Positions 52,942-61,351 of a stretch of 64,000 bases of DNA are shown here, piece after piece. The notes under the pieces were generated by a model that did not search any database, had not been told where the DNA came from, and saw only the letters and a list, made by a program, of their open reading frames with translations. Numbering within the stretch: position 1 is the first letter of the stretch; each line of letters starts with the position of its first letter. This stretch comes from an uncultured Lachnospiraceae bacterium (GTDB taxonomy: Bacteria > Bacillota > Clostridia > Lachnospirales > Lachnospiraceae): positions 86,540 through 150,539 of the forward strand of contig CAJTUB010000006.1 in NCBI GenBank assembly GCA_910579465.1. Direction: 5' to 3'. Made by a program: the position numbers and the translations under genes.

Positions 52942-55056
52942 TTAATTCCAAATCTTCTCTATATGCAGGGAATAAGCATTCCTTCCAGAATTTATTGTAA
53001 TCGTCTTTCCATCCAAAGGAAGCCCGTATTCTGTTTCCCAGGAAAGCTTATAATGCTCTGCCTGCCCATATTCTATCTGGCACCCGGACGGCAGGCTCAG
53101 GGAATACCTCTTGCTCTCCAGGAAGTTTCCTTCTCCGTCATATTCGTCTACTGCCAGATGAAGAACCTTACATTCCACCGTCTGCCCGGCAAAATCTGTC
53201 GTATCCGCATCTGCAGGCACTTCAATAGAATAAACTGCATAAAGATTTAATGTCGTTCCCTTCAGGTTACTCTTGTCTGAAATCTTCTGCTCGGAATCCG
53301 GTGTCAGCGACCAGAAATTTCCGTACTGGTCATACCAGCCATGACACTTTATAACCGCGCCCTGAAGTCTCCCCTGAAGCTCACCTGCACCTTCTACATG
53401 CCACTTTGCCGCATTCTTCAGGTCTTCCGTAATATCCTGATTATCCGCAAAAATCTGCGTATTTTTTTGCCTTCCGTCTGTCACAAAGGAATTCAGGCTG
53501 CTGCCTGTCTTTCCGCCTGCATCTAAAGTAATTGCCGCCGGTCCGTTCTCACAGTTCAGGAAATACGAAGACGCAAGCTGATCCGGAATCAACGGCAGAT
53601 AGTAATTCACCGTATACTGCGTCAGGCTCGGTGTCGGGCTCGGTATCGGACTTGGTGTCGGCTCCGGGCTTGGCGTCGGCATCGGACTCGGCGTCGGACT
53701 CAACGTCGGTGTCGGGCTCAACGTCGGTATCGGACTCGGTGTCGGCTCCGGACTTGGTGTCGGTATCGGACTCGGCGTCGGACTCAACGTCGGTGTCGGC
53801 TCCGGACTTGGTGTCGGTATCGGACTCGGCGTCGGCATCGGACTCGGCGTCGGACTCAACGTCGGTGTCGGTATCGGACTCGGCGTCGGCATCGGGCTCG
53901 GTGTCGGCTCCGGACTTGGTGTCGGCATCGGACTCGGACTTGGCGTCGGTATCGGACTCGGCGTCGGACTCAACGTCGGTGTCGGCTCCGGACTTGGTGT
54001 CGGTATCGGACTCGGTGTCGGCTCCGGACTCGGTGTCGGTATCAGACTCAGTGTCGGCTCCGGACTTGGTGTCGGTATCGGACTTGGTGTCGGCTCCTTA
54101 TCCGGCGTCAATGTCGGTACTGCACTCGGCGTCGGCTCCTTACTTGGTTCCAGACTCGGTACTGTACTCGGCGTCGGCTCCTTATCCAGCTCTAATGTCG
54201 GCTCCGGACTTGGCGTCGGCTCCTTACTCGGCTCTACATCCGGCGTCGGTACAGTCTCACCCAGATGCTCCTTTGCCAGCCCTTCCAGACGCAGCGCAAT
54301 CTGCTTCTGCTCCTCTGTCATCGGCTTTTCACTGCTCGTAAGACTTTCCTTCAGATACTGCGCACTATAATCCCTGAAATCCTCTGCTGTAATTTCTTTT
54401 GCTTCCCCCTCAAACCTGCTGTTCCCTTCTGCGGTCCGGGCAATCTCTTCCCACTTACCTGCCTCCAGGCTCCTTACTTCGTCAGAACCTGCCGGTGCTA
54501 TCGATACAGTTCCCTCATAAGTTAAAATCTTTACTGATGTTCCACACTCTTTGCCGCTCTCATCATATAACCGGGCACATACTACCTCTACCTGGGTTCC
54601 CCGGACTGACATTGTCGAGGCCGGCGTCACTACCTCATAGCTCGACTTTTCCGAAAGCTTATTTTTAATATCGGAAAATACTGCACCATATTCCAGCCGG
54701 AGCGTCGTCTTGCTGTCTGCCGCCGTCCCTGTTGCATGAAGCGTCAGCTTGGAATCCTCGTCTACCAGGACATACTTATCTTCGTCCAGACGCAGTGTCA
54801 GCTGCGCGCCCTTTTCCGTCACAATCTCGTCTCCGGAAAACAGGTTCATATTCTCGAAAAGCTCCAACCCTTCCATTCCTTCACGATTTACCTTCGCTAC
54901 ACCGCGCACTTCACTGACACGGATATTGCGGTATGCTTCCTCTTTGCGGGAGAAAATTAAAAAAAAGACAGCTACAACCGCAATGACTACGGCTGCTGTC
55001 CCTGCAAGCAGTCCTGCTTTTTCCCGTTTTCCAAGTTTTTGAATCCATTTCTTCAT
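52942..55056 (-). CDS. FecR-like surface protein with Pro/Thr/Ser repeat stalk
   Basis: A 704-residue membrane-anchored protein: basic start, membrane segment (about 16-35), a FecR-type domain (about 40-215, with [16 protein letters not shown]), a helical part, then a roughly 210-residue PTPSP-type repeat (about 267-478) and a C-terminal beta-rich domain (about 480-704). FecR domains act as extracellular ligand or signal modules. No LPxTG sorting signal is seen at the C-terminus. The repeat should form a long extended stalk through the wall. GGAGGGG precedes the ATG. It is the first gene of the leftward run with CHASE2-cyclase and HD-GYP, so it may deliver the signal that CHASE2 reads. Confidence 0.86.
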   Translation of the reverse strand: MKKWIQKLGKREKAGLLAGTAAVVIAVVAVFFLIFSRKEEAYRNIRVSEVRGVAKVNREGMEGLELFENMNLFSGDEIVTEKGAQLTLRLDEDKYVLVDEDSKLTLHATGTAADSKTTLRLEYGAVFSDIKNKLSEKSSYEVVTPASTMSVRGTQVEVVCARLYDESGKECGTSVKILTYEGTVSIAPAGSDEVRSLEAGKWEEIARTAEGNSRFEGEAKEITAEDFRDYSAQYLKESLTSSEKPMTEEQKQIALRLEGLAKEHLGETVPTPDVEPSKEPTPSPEPTLELDKEPTPSTVPSLEPSKEPTPSAVPTLTPDKEPTPSPIPTPSPEPTLSLIPTPSPEPTPSPIPTPSPEPTPTLSPTPSPIPTPSPSPMPTPSPEPTPSPMPTPSPIPTPTLSPTPSPMPTPSPIPTPSPEPTPTLSPTPSPIPTPSPEPTPSPIPTLSPTPTLSPTPSPMPTPSPEPTPSPIPSPTPSLTQYTVNYYLPLIPDQLASSYFLNCENGPAAITLDAGGKTGSSLNSFVTDGRQKNTQIFADNQDITEDLKNAAKWHVEGAGELQGRLQGAVIKCHGWYDQYGNFWSLTPDSEQKISDKSNLKGTTLNLYAVYSIEVPADADTTDFAGQTVECKVLHLAVDEYDGEGNFLESKRYSLSLPSGCQIEYGQAEHYKLSWETEYGLPLDGKTITINSGRNAYSLHIEKIWN
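53622..54255. repeat. In-frame Pro/Thr/Ser/Glu coding repeat
   Basis: Short units of 6, 12 or 18 bases (encoding TP, SP, IP, EP and LSPTPS combinations) are reiterated within the FecR-like gene. All unit lengths seen are multiples of six, so slippage changes stalk length without shifting frame. The opposite strand shows an uninterrupted Ser/Val/Asp/Ala-rich frame that is an artefact. Confidence 0.88.
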
Positions 55057-55130
55057 ATTGCCCCTCCTTACTTCATTTTATTACAAATTCCTGTTTTTAC
55101 ATTTCTTCATACTTCATTTGCTTATAAATT

Positions 55131-55159
55131 AGAATACCATATCATGTAAAATTCGTCAA
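55131..55159 (-). promoter_or_regulatory. Sigma-A promoter of the FecR/cyclase/HD-GYP run
   Basis: On the minus strand TTGACG (55159-55154), 17 bases, TATTCT (55136-55131), 75 bases before the FecR-like start codon. Confidence 0.82.
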
Positions 55160-55279
55160 GAAAATTCCACGAAGCGGACAGGCAGAAAAAGCGGTTACAG
55201 AAACCAACTACATGCATTTCCGGAGCCGCTCTCCCTTACAATGATTCCTTCTGCCTCAGCACTTTGCTTTCCACTTTCT

Positions 55280-56056
55280 TCATACCAGCAAATCTAAATT
55301 TGCACCGGGCCTTACTGCCTCCTTTGCCGCAGGCTTCTCCGCATCCTCCTCTTTGTCTGCTTCCAGGATGGTCCTGATATCCGTATCATACAGATAAACC
55401 ATACCATCCTTCGATGCCGCGGTTTTTTCATTAAAAAGCTGTGTTACCTCATCCGGAAGCACCTTTCTATCTTCTTTTCCGGTCCGTTTTTCTTCTAACA
55501 CCTCCTGTAATTCTTCCTTCCTTTCTGCCGCCTTTTCTTTTGACCTTTCCAGCAGCTTTTCGAAATTTTTCCGCCGTTCCTCCCGGAGCTTATCGCTCAT
55601 ATTTAGCATAAAATCATTTCTGACAAGACAAATCTGTTGATACTTTCCATTTTCGTCAATATAATCATGCTTAAATACAACCGACCAGCCAATGGCATTC
55701 ATTGCACTGTCCAGCCTCTTCACCGCCAGTTCAGCGCCCTTTATCAGCTCCTTCATTTCCTTTTCCGTCTCCGGGTCATTCTGCATTTTCTCCAAAAGCT
55801 GAGGATTGACCGTCAATGTCCTTCCGCTTTTTGCCGATGAAAACGTCGTTCCAACCTTAAACTCTACGCTTGGAACCAGCTTTGCCAGCTCTTTCGCATA
55901 CTCCGCCGTGCTTTTGGTTTTACTGCTGCCTGCTCCTTCTGCCGCTTTTTCCGCTGTCTTTTCCGTTCCCTTTTTCCCTGTTCCGCTTGTGGCACTGCTT
56001 CCTGCCGTACCTTGCGCGGCGTAGCTACCATAATTGCCCGTAATCTCCATTGCCAT
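55280..56056 (-). CDS. DUF6033-like protein of the flagellar regulon
   Basis: A 258-residue protein starting MAMEITGNYG, with a Ser/Thr/Gly/Lys-rich disordered stretch (about 10-50), a globular part (about 55-150: AKLVPSVEFKVG, TVNPQLLEKM) and a charged coiled coil (about 155-200). I believe it resembles DUF6033 proteins of flagellated Clostridia, whose function is unknown. It lacks a signal peptide. A good sigma-28 promoter (56130-56156) places it in the motility regulon. GGAGG precedes the ATG. Confidence 0.75.
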   Translation of the reverse strand: MAMEITGNYGSYAAQGTAGSSATSGTGKKGTEKTAEKAAEGAGSSKTKSTAEYAKELAKLVPSVEFKVGTTFSSAKSGRTLTVNPQLLEKMQNDPETEKEMKELIKGAELAVKRLDSAMNAIGWSVVFKHDYIDENGKYQQICLVRNDFMLNMSDKLREERRKNFEKLLERSKEKAAERKEELQEVLEEKRTGKEDRKVLPDEVTQLFNEKTAASKDGMVYLYDTDIRTILEADKEEDAEKPAAKEAVRPGANLDLLV

Positions 56057-56129
56057 GCTCTTTTCCTCCTTGATAGATTTATTGAACTCCTTTTCACTTC
56101 TATATCTGTCTTTTATATTATTACTTTGT

Positions 56130-56156
56130 ATATCGGTTAATTATCGTTAATTGTTA
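56130..56156 (-). promoter_or_regulatory. Sigma-28 promoter of the DUF6033-like gene
   Basis: On the minus strand TAAC (56156-56153), 15 bases, ACCGATAT (56137-56130), close to the SigD consensus. Confidence 0.78.
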
Positions 56157-56186
56157 ATAGTCGTTGACGTTTTATGCCTGAAGAAA

Positions 56187-56222
56187 TAAAAAATCCCTTA
56201 GCAGTCAAAACTGCCAAGAGAT
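56187..56222 (-). terminator. Terminator of the ATPase/TOPRIM-like pair
   Basis: On the minus strand CTTGGCAGT and ACTGCTAAG arms enclose TTTG and are followed by GGATTTTTT. It lies about 35 bases beyond the last stop codon of the pair. Confidence 0.82.
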
Positions 56223-56253
56223 TCGAAAACCGGTCTTTTTCTATATACGATTA

Positions 56254-56772
56254 TCACTTGTCTATTATTTTTATCTTATCTGCATCATTACCAAACCTTT
56301 TAAACTTATTATCCGGCACTTTATTCCACAGCTTAGAAATATCAAACTTGCATTCCTGCAGCCTCTTCCCTAAATTTGAACAGCTGATGATATCTCTCTT
56401 GTAATCTGTCTTTGTACTGCTTTTTGTTAATTCTCTGGCATATTTTATTTCACATGCATCCTGTAACTCATCCTCTAAGTTTTTTACCTGTGGGATACAT
56501 ATTACACATGGAATCCCCTTCTGTTTTTTCAAGAAATCAACATTATACTGTAAAATATCAATGTTCGTATCAACATCCGTGTCGTAAATAAGAACAACGA
56601 TCGTGCCTGGCTTTAAAGGCCGGATTCTTGCAATAGTAAATCTGGTCTGAATAACATTCACCTTATCGACCTTCCCGCTTTCAATACAACACAAATCTCT
56701 TTTCAGCGCCTCTAATAGACTTTTTTCATCCTCCCCTTCTACATAATAATGATAGGTTGCTTTCCTCCTCAT
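56254..56772 (-). CDS. TOPRIM-like protein paired with an ATPase
   Basis: A 172-residue protein with the TOPRIM hallmarks: the Glu block VEGEDEKSL at 11-19 after a beta-strand, and an acidic DxDxD, DTDVDT (Asp64, 66, 68), after VVLIY. These residues bind Mg2+ in primases, OLD nucleases and RloB/AriB-type effectors. The remainder is basic and helical. No full family match is claimed; it is shorter than typical DUF4435/AriB proteins. AAGGGG precedes the ATG, 17 bases after the ATPase gene. Codon usage is AT-rich compared with the neighbours. An RNA- or DNA-cleaving toxin held by the ATPase is the leading inference. Confidence 0.72.
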   Translation of the reverse strand: MRRKATYHYYVEGEDEKSLLEALKRDLCCIESGKVDKVNVIQTRFTIARIRPLKPGTIVVLIYDTDVDTNIDILQYNVDFLKKQKGIPCVICIPQVKNLEDELQDACEIKYARELTKSSTKTDYKRDIISCSNLGKRLQECKFDISKLWNKVPDNKFKRFGNDADKIKIIDK

Positions 56773-56789
56773 AAGTATACCCCTTTCTG

Positions 56790-57893
56790 CTATACCCCGG
56801 CAATATCATACAATCTATGCAACTCAGGCGCAGTACAAAACAAATCATTTTCCACGGCATGCTTTAATGAATCCGTATTGCGTTTTAAATATTGTGCCGC
56901 GTAGATGCACTTTATCGGCATTTCAACATCTTTAACATCCTTTTTCAAAAAGGAAAAAGAATGCTTTGGCAGCTGCATATCCAGCACATCCGTGTTATGC
57001 GTCGTAAAAAACAACTGTTTCCTTTCTGTAATTTTATCAATAATAATGGACAAGCAAGCCTTCTCCACGTCACTATTAATATAGGGAAACAACTCGTCGC
57101 AGTAATATAAATCATGCTGGTCAGATACAAGCGAGGCAATAATATAGGAGATATCCAGTCCTGCTTTTGTCCCGCTTGATAACACCTCTCCATTTGCTAC
57201 AATACCGTCCTTAATAATTGCGGAGCAGTTTTCTAAGATAATTGCATATGTATTTTTTAACTCTTTCACCCTTATCACTTCTTTTATGGACGGATCCAGC
57301 GTTTTTAAAATCTGCTCCAGTATATACAGATATTTTTTATTACTTTCGATTGGAATATATGTCTTACTTTTCCAGGCATCCTGCGGGTAAGAAAAGTACC
57401 ATCCCCTCGTATTAATCCTTTCATATGCTTCTTCCTCACCCTTATCCTCATCCAGTCTTTGTGCACATGTCTCATAATTTTCCCTTACTCCGATTGGCGT
57501 ATAGTGTATATGAATGTCAACATCCTCCTCCGAATATTCCCCATCCGGCTTAGCCCCGGTCGACATTTCAAAACGGTACAGAATATTTTTATCTGTCACA
57601 AAATCTATTTTCAGCATAGCATCTTTTCTATTGTCACCTATTATACTGGTAAACCTGTTATAGCTCCCGTCTTTAAAATAATTTGCAAACATCATAAGAA
57701 TCTTTCCCAGGGACGTCTTACCAGTTGCATTTCCACCCATAATAATATTTACCTTCTTGTAACGGAAATTGGACCTGTCCTTCAGAAATTCTCCTTCTAT
57801 CGTAGAATCTACTATTTTTTTCGGATACGACATATTCATATGAAACTTTTTAAATGCGTACAGATTGTCAATCTTAATATCCATTATTATCAT
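56790..57893 (-). CDS. AAA15-type ATPase of a putative defence pair
   Basis: A 367-residue ABC-like AAA ATPase with Walker A GGNATGKTS (53-61), signature-like LSSGTKAG (238-245), Walker B LYYCDE (262-267) and His switch TTHNTDVL (297-304). The order and spacing resemble AAA15/AAA21 ATPases of RloA, OLD and AriA type that guard phage-defence effectors. The ATG at 57893 has AAAGGAGG seven bases upstream; an in-frame GTG at 57935 with AAAGGAG is an alternative. The gene has its own promoter (57955-57982) and is followed by a small TOPRIM-like gene. AT-rich composition suggests recent acquisition. Confidence 0.82.
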   Translation of the reverse strand: MIIMDIKIDNLYAFKKFHMNMSYPKKIVDSTIEGEFLKDRSNFRYKKVNIIMGGNATGKTSLGKILMMFANYFKDGSYNRFTSIIGDNRKDAMLKIDFVTDKNILYRFEMSTGAKPDGEYSEEDVDIHIHYTPIGVRENYETCAQRLDEDKGEEEAYERINTRGWYFSYPQDAWKSKTYIPIESNKKYLYILEQILKTLDPSIKEVIRVKELKNTYAIILENCSAIIKDGIVANGEVLSSGTKAGLDISYIIASLVSDQHDLYYCDELFPYINSDVEKACLSIIIDKITERKQLFFTTHNTDVLDMQLPKHSFSFLKKDVKDVEMPIKCIYAAQYLKRNTDSLKHAVENDLFCTAPELHRLYDIAGV

Positions 57894-57954
57894 GGCTTGT
57901 CCTCCTTTGTGTGTGGTTACTTGTTCGTAATTCACGAAGTAATCTCCTTTCATT

Positions 57955-57982
57955 ATTATAGCATATCACAAAAAAAAATCAA
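57955..57982 (-). promoter_or_regulatory. Sigma-A promoter of the ATPase/TOPRIM-like pair
   Basis: On the minus strand TTGATT (57982-57977), 16 bases, TATAAT (57960-57955). The rest of 57983-58241 is AT-rich and shows only the rpsR terminator. Confidence 0.78.
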
Positions 57983-58132
57983 GCTATTTTATGTATATTC
58001 ATTTAAAATCATAATTAGAACAAACCTGAAAAAATGTGTTTATGTGCCCCCGCGCAGTACGATAATTTCTGTAAAGAAAAATGAAAGCAGCATTTCTTCC
58101 CTTGATAACAAAGAAAGATATCTGCTGCTTGT

Positions 58133-58164
58133 AAAAAGGGGCTGCGCTTCATGCGACAGCCCCT
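58133..58164 (-). terminator. Terminator of the rpsF-ssb-rpsR operon
   Basis: Perfect AGGGGCTG/CAGCCCCT arms with an inner CGC/GCG pair and, on the minus strand, a TTTTT tail. Confidence 0.9.
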
Positions 58165-58241
58165 GCAAACTCTCTTATTCTTTCTGTGCCAGTCCTGTGT
58201 AAAGCCACACTCCTGACCCAAAGGCTCCTGATTTCCGGGAC

Positions 58242-58505
58242 TTAGTCCAGTGTGTACGGCATCAGTGCAACGTGACGGGCGCGCTTTACAGCAACGGTTA
58301 ATGCCCTCTGATGCTTTGCGCAGTTTCCGGTAATTCTTCTTGGAAGAATCTTACCTCTCTCGGAAACATAGCGCTTTAACTTATTTACATCCTTGTAATC
58401 AATGCCTGTATGGTTCTTGTCTGCACAGAATGCGCAAACCTTCTTTCTCCTGCGAACGACGCGTCTCTTGGTTCCAAGATCCGCCTTATCCGGTCTTTCT
58501 GTCAT
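58242..58505 (-). CDS. rpsR: 30S ribosomal protein S18
   Basis: An 87-residue basic protein with the S18 core: [17 protein letters not shown], then [18 protein letters not shown] and [23 protein letters not shown]. It binds 16S rRNA with S6 in the platform of the small subunit. The two N-terminal cysteines and the later Cys-His pair retain a zinc-binding-like C+ form. AAGGAGG precedes the ATG. It is the last gene of the usual rpsF-ssb-rpsR operon. Confidence 0.98.
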   Translation of the reverse strand: MTERPDKADLGTKRRVVRRRKKVCAFCADKNHTGIDYKDVNKLKRYVSERGKILPRRITGNCAKHQRALTVAVKRARHVALMPYTLD

Positions 58506-58562
58506 GGTTCTGCCTCCTTATTCAATTCTGCGGCATCAGCCGCTTCTTATTTGTGCTTTCGT

Positions 58563-59003
58563 CTAATTAAACGGAAGCTCTTCGTCGATACCGTCAGGGA
58601 TATTCATAAATCCGTCGCCTGCCGCGCTCGGCTCCGGTCTTGCGCTCGGACGGTACTCCTGTCCTTCGCCACCTGCCGCCGCATTCTTACTCTCGGCAAA
58701 CTCTAATTCATCTACCATAATCCGCGTGCTGTAAACCTTCTGTCCCTCTTTGTTTGTGTAGTTGTCGTTCTGCACTCTGCCTACAACAACCATCTTCGTT
58801 CCTTTTTTCAGGTAACGCTCCACAAACTCTGCCTGCTTTCCAAACGCAGTGCAGTTAAAAAAGTCCGCATCCGGCTCACCGTCGCGCTTAAAACGCCTGT
58901 CCACTGCAATACTGAACGTACCGACTGCAGTAGAGCTTGCGCCCTGCGAATATCTGATTTCCGGGTCTCTGGTCAATCTGCCAATTAAAATGACTTTGTT
59001 CAT
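58563..59003 (-). CDS. ssb: Single-stranded DNA-binding protein
   Basis: A 146-residue SSB with the OB-fold start MNKVILIGRLTRDPEIRY and the FSIAVDRRFKRDGE block, a Gly/Pro-rich linker (about 108-135) and the acidic tip DEELPFN that recruits repair and replication partners. It coats single-stranded DNA as a tetramer. AGGAGG lies eight bases before the ATG at 59003; the longer frame enters rpsF. It lies 14 bases after rpsF. Confidence 0.97.
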   Translation of the reverse strand: MNKVILIGRLTRDPEIRYSQGASSTAVGTFSIAVDRRFKRDGEPDADFFNCTAFGKQAEFVERYLKKGTKMVVVGRVQNDNYTNKEGQKVYSTRIMVDELEFAESKNAAAGGEGQEYRPSARPEPSAAGDGFMNIPDGIDEELPFN

Positions 59004-59017
59004 AAGGATGTCCTCCT

Positions 59018-59308
59018 TTACTCCTCGTCCCGTCGAATGCATAAGAATCTGATGACATTTTCCATAATGCGGATTCTGGATTCAATCTCCGCCGGAACTG
59101 TTGCATCAGCATCGAACTGAATGAAGTAATAGTAACCTTCCTTCATCTTCTGGATTTCGTATGCGAGTCTCTTCTTACCGGCATCTTCTACGTTGGTAAT
59201 GTTTCCGCCGAACTTGGTAATGAGCTCCTTTACTGCTTCAACCACAGCATTCTTTACGTCATCCTCGACTTTTGCATTTACAACTAAGGCTAATTCATAC
59301 TGATTCAT
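59018..59308 (-). CDS. rpsF: 30S ribosomal protein S6
   Basis: A 96-residue protein beginning MNQYELALVVNAKV with GGNITNVEDAGKKRLAYEI and YYYFIQFDADATVPAEIE, typical of S6, which pairs with S18 in the small-subunit platform. AAGGAGG precedes the ATG. First gene of rpsF-ssb-rpsR behind a strong promoter. No structured S6:S18 leader motif was positively recognised in the short leader. Confidence 0.97.
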   Translation of the reverse strand: MNQYELALVVNAKVEDDVKNAVVEAVKELITKFGGNITNVEDAGKKRLAYEIQKMKEGYYYFIQFDADATVPAEIESRIRIMENVIRFLCIRRDEE

Positions 59309-59394
59309 AGTTGCGTGCACCTCCTTCTGGTCTCCGGCCCTTTCCGTCACAAAAGAGCAAGGAAAAATTTGTGTTTTGCATATCACAGTTTTCC

Positions 59395-59423
59395 ATTATA
59401 GCATAGGTTTCCTTTTTTGGCAA
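59395..59423 (-). promoter_or_regulatory. Strong sigma-A promoter of rpsF-ssb-rpsR
   Basis: On the minus strand TTGCCA (59423-59418), 17 bases, and TATAAT (59400-59395) with the extended -10 TGC in front. Confidence 0.88.
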
Positions 59424-59441
59424 CTGCTTTTTTCGCAAACT

Positions 59442-59538
59442 TTTGAAGCTCCACCGTTTTCACACCATTCTGAAACATCCCGGCGGAACAGGCTGTGCCG
59501 GGAACCTTAACAGTGATGCAAAACTGTGGAGCTTCAAA
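59442..59538 (-). terminator. Long inverted repeat after the ABC exporter genes
   Basis: TTTGAAGCTCCAC (59442-59454) pairs perfectly with GTGGAGCTTCAAA (59526-59538). A CCCGGC/GCCGGG stem (59479-59484, 59497-59502) lies inside. It starts seven bases beyond the exporter stop codon, and TTTGCG follows, so it probably ends that transcript before the rpsF promoter. Confidence 0.7.
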
Positions 59539-59545
59539 TTTTTAT

Positions 59546-61351
59546 TTACGTATAATACTGCGCCTGCGCGTGCCAGAGCTCGCTGTACACTCCCTTTTCG
59601 TCCGCGAGCAGCTCCTCGTGGGTGCCTACCTGTACAATTCTACCATTGTCGAACACCGCAATCTTGTCGCAGAAGCGGCAGGAGGACAGGCGGTGGCTGA
59701 TATAAATGGCGGTCTTGTCTCCGACAATCTCGTTAAAGCGTGCATAGATTTCCGCCTCGGCTACCGGGTCCAGCGCAGCGGTCGGCTCGTCCAGGATGAT
59801 AAACGGCGCATCCCGGTACAATGCCCGCGCCAGCGCGATTTTCTGCGCCTCCCCGCCCGAAATGTTCACCCCGTCCTCATCGAAGTTTTTATAGAGCGGC
59901 GTCTCTAAGCCCTTCGGCATCTCTTCATACCGTTTGCCAAAGCCTACCTCATCCAGGACCCGCTCCGCCTTCTCCCTGTCCCATACGGCGCCGGACGCCA
60001 CATTATTGCCAAGAGGAACGGCAAGGAGATTATAATCCTGGAAAACAACCGAAAAAATGTCAAGGTACTGGCGGTAGTCATACTTACGGATGTTGAAATC
60101 ATTCATCCGGATTTCACCCTCCGACGGGTCATACAGACGGCACAGAAGCTTGATAAACGTGGTTTTCCCGCTTCCGTTCTTCCCTACGACGGCAAGGCGC
60201 TCGCCGACCTTAAGGCTTAAGCTGATGTTCTTTAACGCATCCTCCTCACTTCCCGCATACCGGAAGCTGACGTTCTTAAACTCGATATCAAACTTCTTGT
60301 CGCTGCGTTTTTCCACCGCAAGGCTTCCCTGGTACATGTCATTTTTAATATCAAAAAACTCCAGATAGGTTTCCAGGAATTGCTCGTTATTCCGCAGGTT
60401 ATTCCGTACAAAAAAGAGGTTTCCTATACTTCGTGTCATTCTTCCGAGATAACCGATATATTTAATAATGCTTCCCACCGGAAAGACGCCAAGCGTACAA
60501 TAAAAGCAGATAATCAGATAGGTACACATCTCTGAAAGTCTGGACGCTGCCACCTGCGGCCTTGTCAGAAAAAAGTTCTTTTTATTTACCTTGGAAAAAA
60601 CCTCTAAATGCTCCCTGGACATTTTTTCCCGCATCGGATCTATAATGTCCTGCTGACGGTAGATACGGTTATCCATCCCGTATACGTTCCAAATACCGCT
60701 TAAAATCTGGTTCTCACGCATCATCAGATCACTTGCCCCTCTCCAGACATCCGAAATCCTCTTCCCGCCGCGGTACTGAAAAATGACAGTAACTACAGAA
60801 AAAGCTATCATTGCCGCAAAAAGTCCCAGACTCAGCCAGTGAAAAGGAACCTTTGTAATCCGGGAGAACATTTCCGCAAGCAGCACGACGGAAAATATAA
60901 TGTTGATGCTCCATCGCAGCACCGCCTCGACATTATACCTCATATGTTCCACGCCGTAACTGTTAATCGCTTTATTTTCGTGAATCCTCCGCCGGAGCTG
61001 GCGGATTTCCGGATCTTCCATTTTGTCATAATCCAATGACAGCGTTTTTTGGTAAAAGGCCACCGTCTCGTTGTTTCTCAATGCCTCCAATGCCGTCCTG
61101 ACACTCCTGCCCAATGCAGCTTCGAACCCCTGCAATAAAAAATTTCCAAGCAGGGTAATGAGCACCAGAAGATACAGCTCCCGTTTTTCCCGTCCTTCAT
61201 AGAGCGCGGTAATAATTTCAGAGGACATCCAAAGATTGAAATAGGGAGAAAGACTCTCGAACACAATCAGCAGAAAGCTAAGCGGAAAGTATTTCGGATT
61301 GTACGCATGATACATTTTCAGCGCCCTTTTTGTTGCATTTTCCTTACGCAT
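59546..61351 (-). CDS. ABC exporter half-transporter 2
   Basis: A 601-residue half-transporter with a membrane domain (about 15-320, six segments) and an ATPase (about 345-595). Walker A is VGKNGSGKTT, the signature ISGGEAQKIALARAL, Walker B IILDEPTAALDP with the catalytic Glu, and the switch His in YISHRLSS. Both ATPase sites of the pair therefore look active. The ATG at 61351 has AGGAGG upstream and overlaps the preceding exporter gene by eight bases, so a heterodimer with it is likely. The linked GHKL kinase and LytTR-type operator suggest a signal-induced peptide, lipid or drug exporter. Confidence 0.9.
   Translation of the reverse strand: MRKENATKRALKMYHAYNPKYFPLSFLLIVFESLSPYFNLWMSSEIITALYEGREKRELYLLVLITLLGNFLLQGFEAALGRSVRTALEALRNNETVAFYQKTLSLDYDKMEDPEIRQLRRRIHENKAINSYGVEHMRYNVEAVLRWSINIIFSVVLLAEMFSRITKVPFHWLSLGLFAAMIAFSVVTVIFQYRGGKRISDVWRGASDLMMRENQILSGIWNVYGMDNRIYRQQDIIDPMREKMSREHLEVFSKVNKKNFFLTRPQVAASRLSEMCTYLIICFYCTLGVFPVGSIIKYIGYLGRMTRSIGNLFFVRNNLRNNEQFLETYLEFFDIKNDMYQGSLAVEKRSDKKFDIEFKNVSFRYAGSEEDALKNISLSLKVGERLAVVGKNGSGKTTFIKLLCRLYDPSEGEIRMNDFNIRKYDYRQYLDIFSVVFQDYNLLAVPLGNNVASGAVWDREKAERVLDEVGFGKRYEEMPKGLETPLYKNFDEDGVNISGGEAQKIALARALYRDAPFIILDEPTAALDPVAEAEIYARFNEIVGDKTAIYISHRLSSCRFCDKIAVFDNGRIVQVGTHEELLADEKGVYSELWHAQAQYYT

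Noticed and set aside
53622..54255. Regular repeats as a CRISPR array
   Set aside because: Units are contiguous, short and in frame with no unique spacers, and no cas gene is near.
53532..54341. 269-residue plus-strand frame rich in Ser, Val, Asp and Ala
   Set aside because: It is the exact reverse of the Pro/Thr/Ser repeat of the FecR-like gene; no promoter or ribosome site and pure low complexity.
58015..58221. 68-residue cysteine-rich minus-strand frame after rpsR
   Set aside because: It runs through the rpsR terminator hairpin and has no ribosome site.
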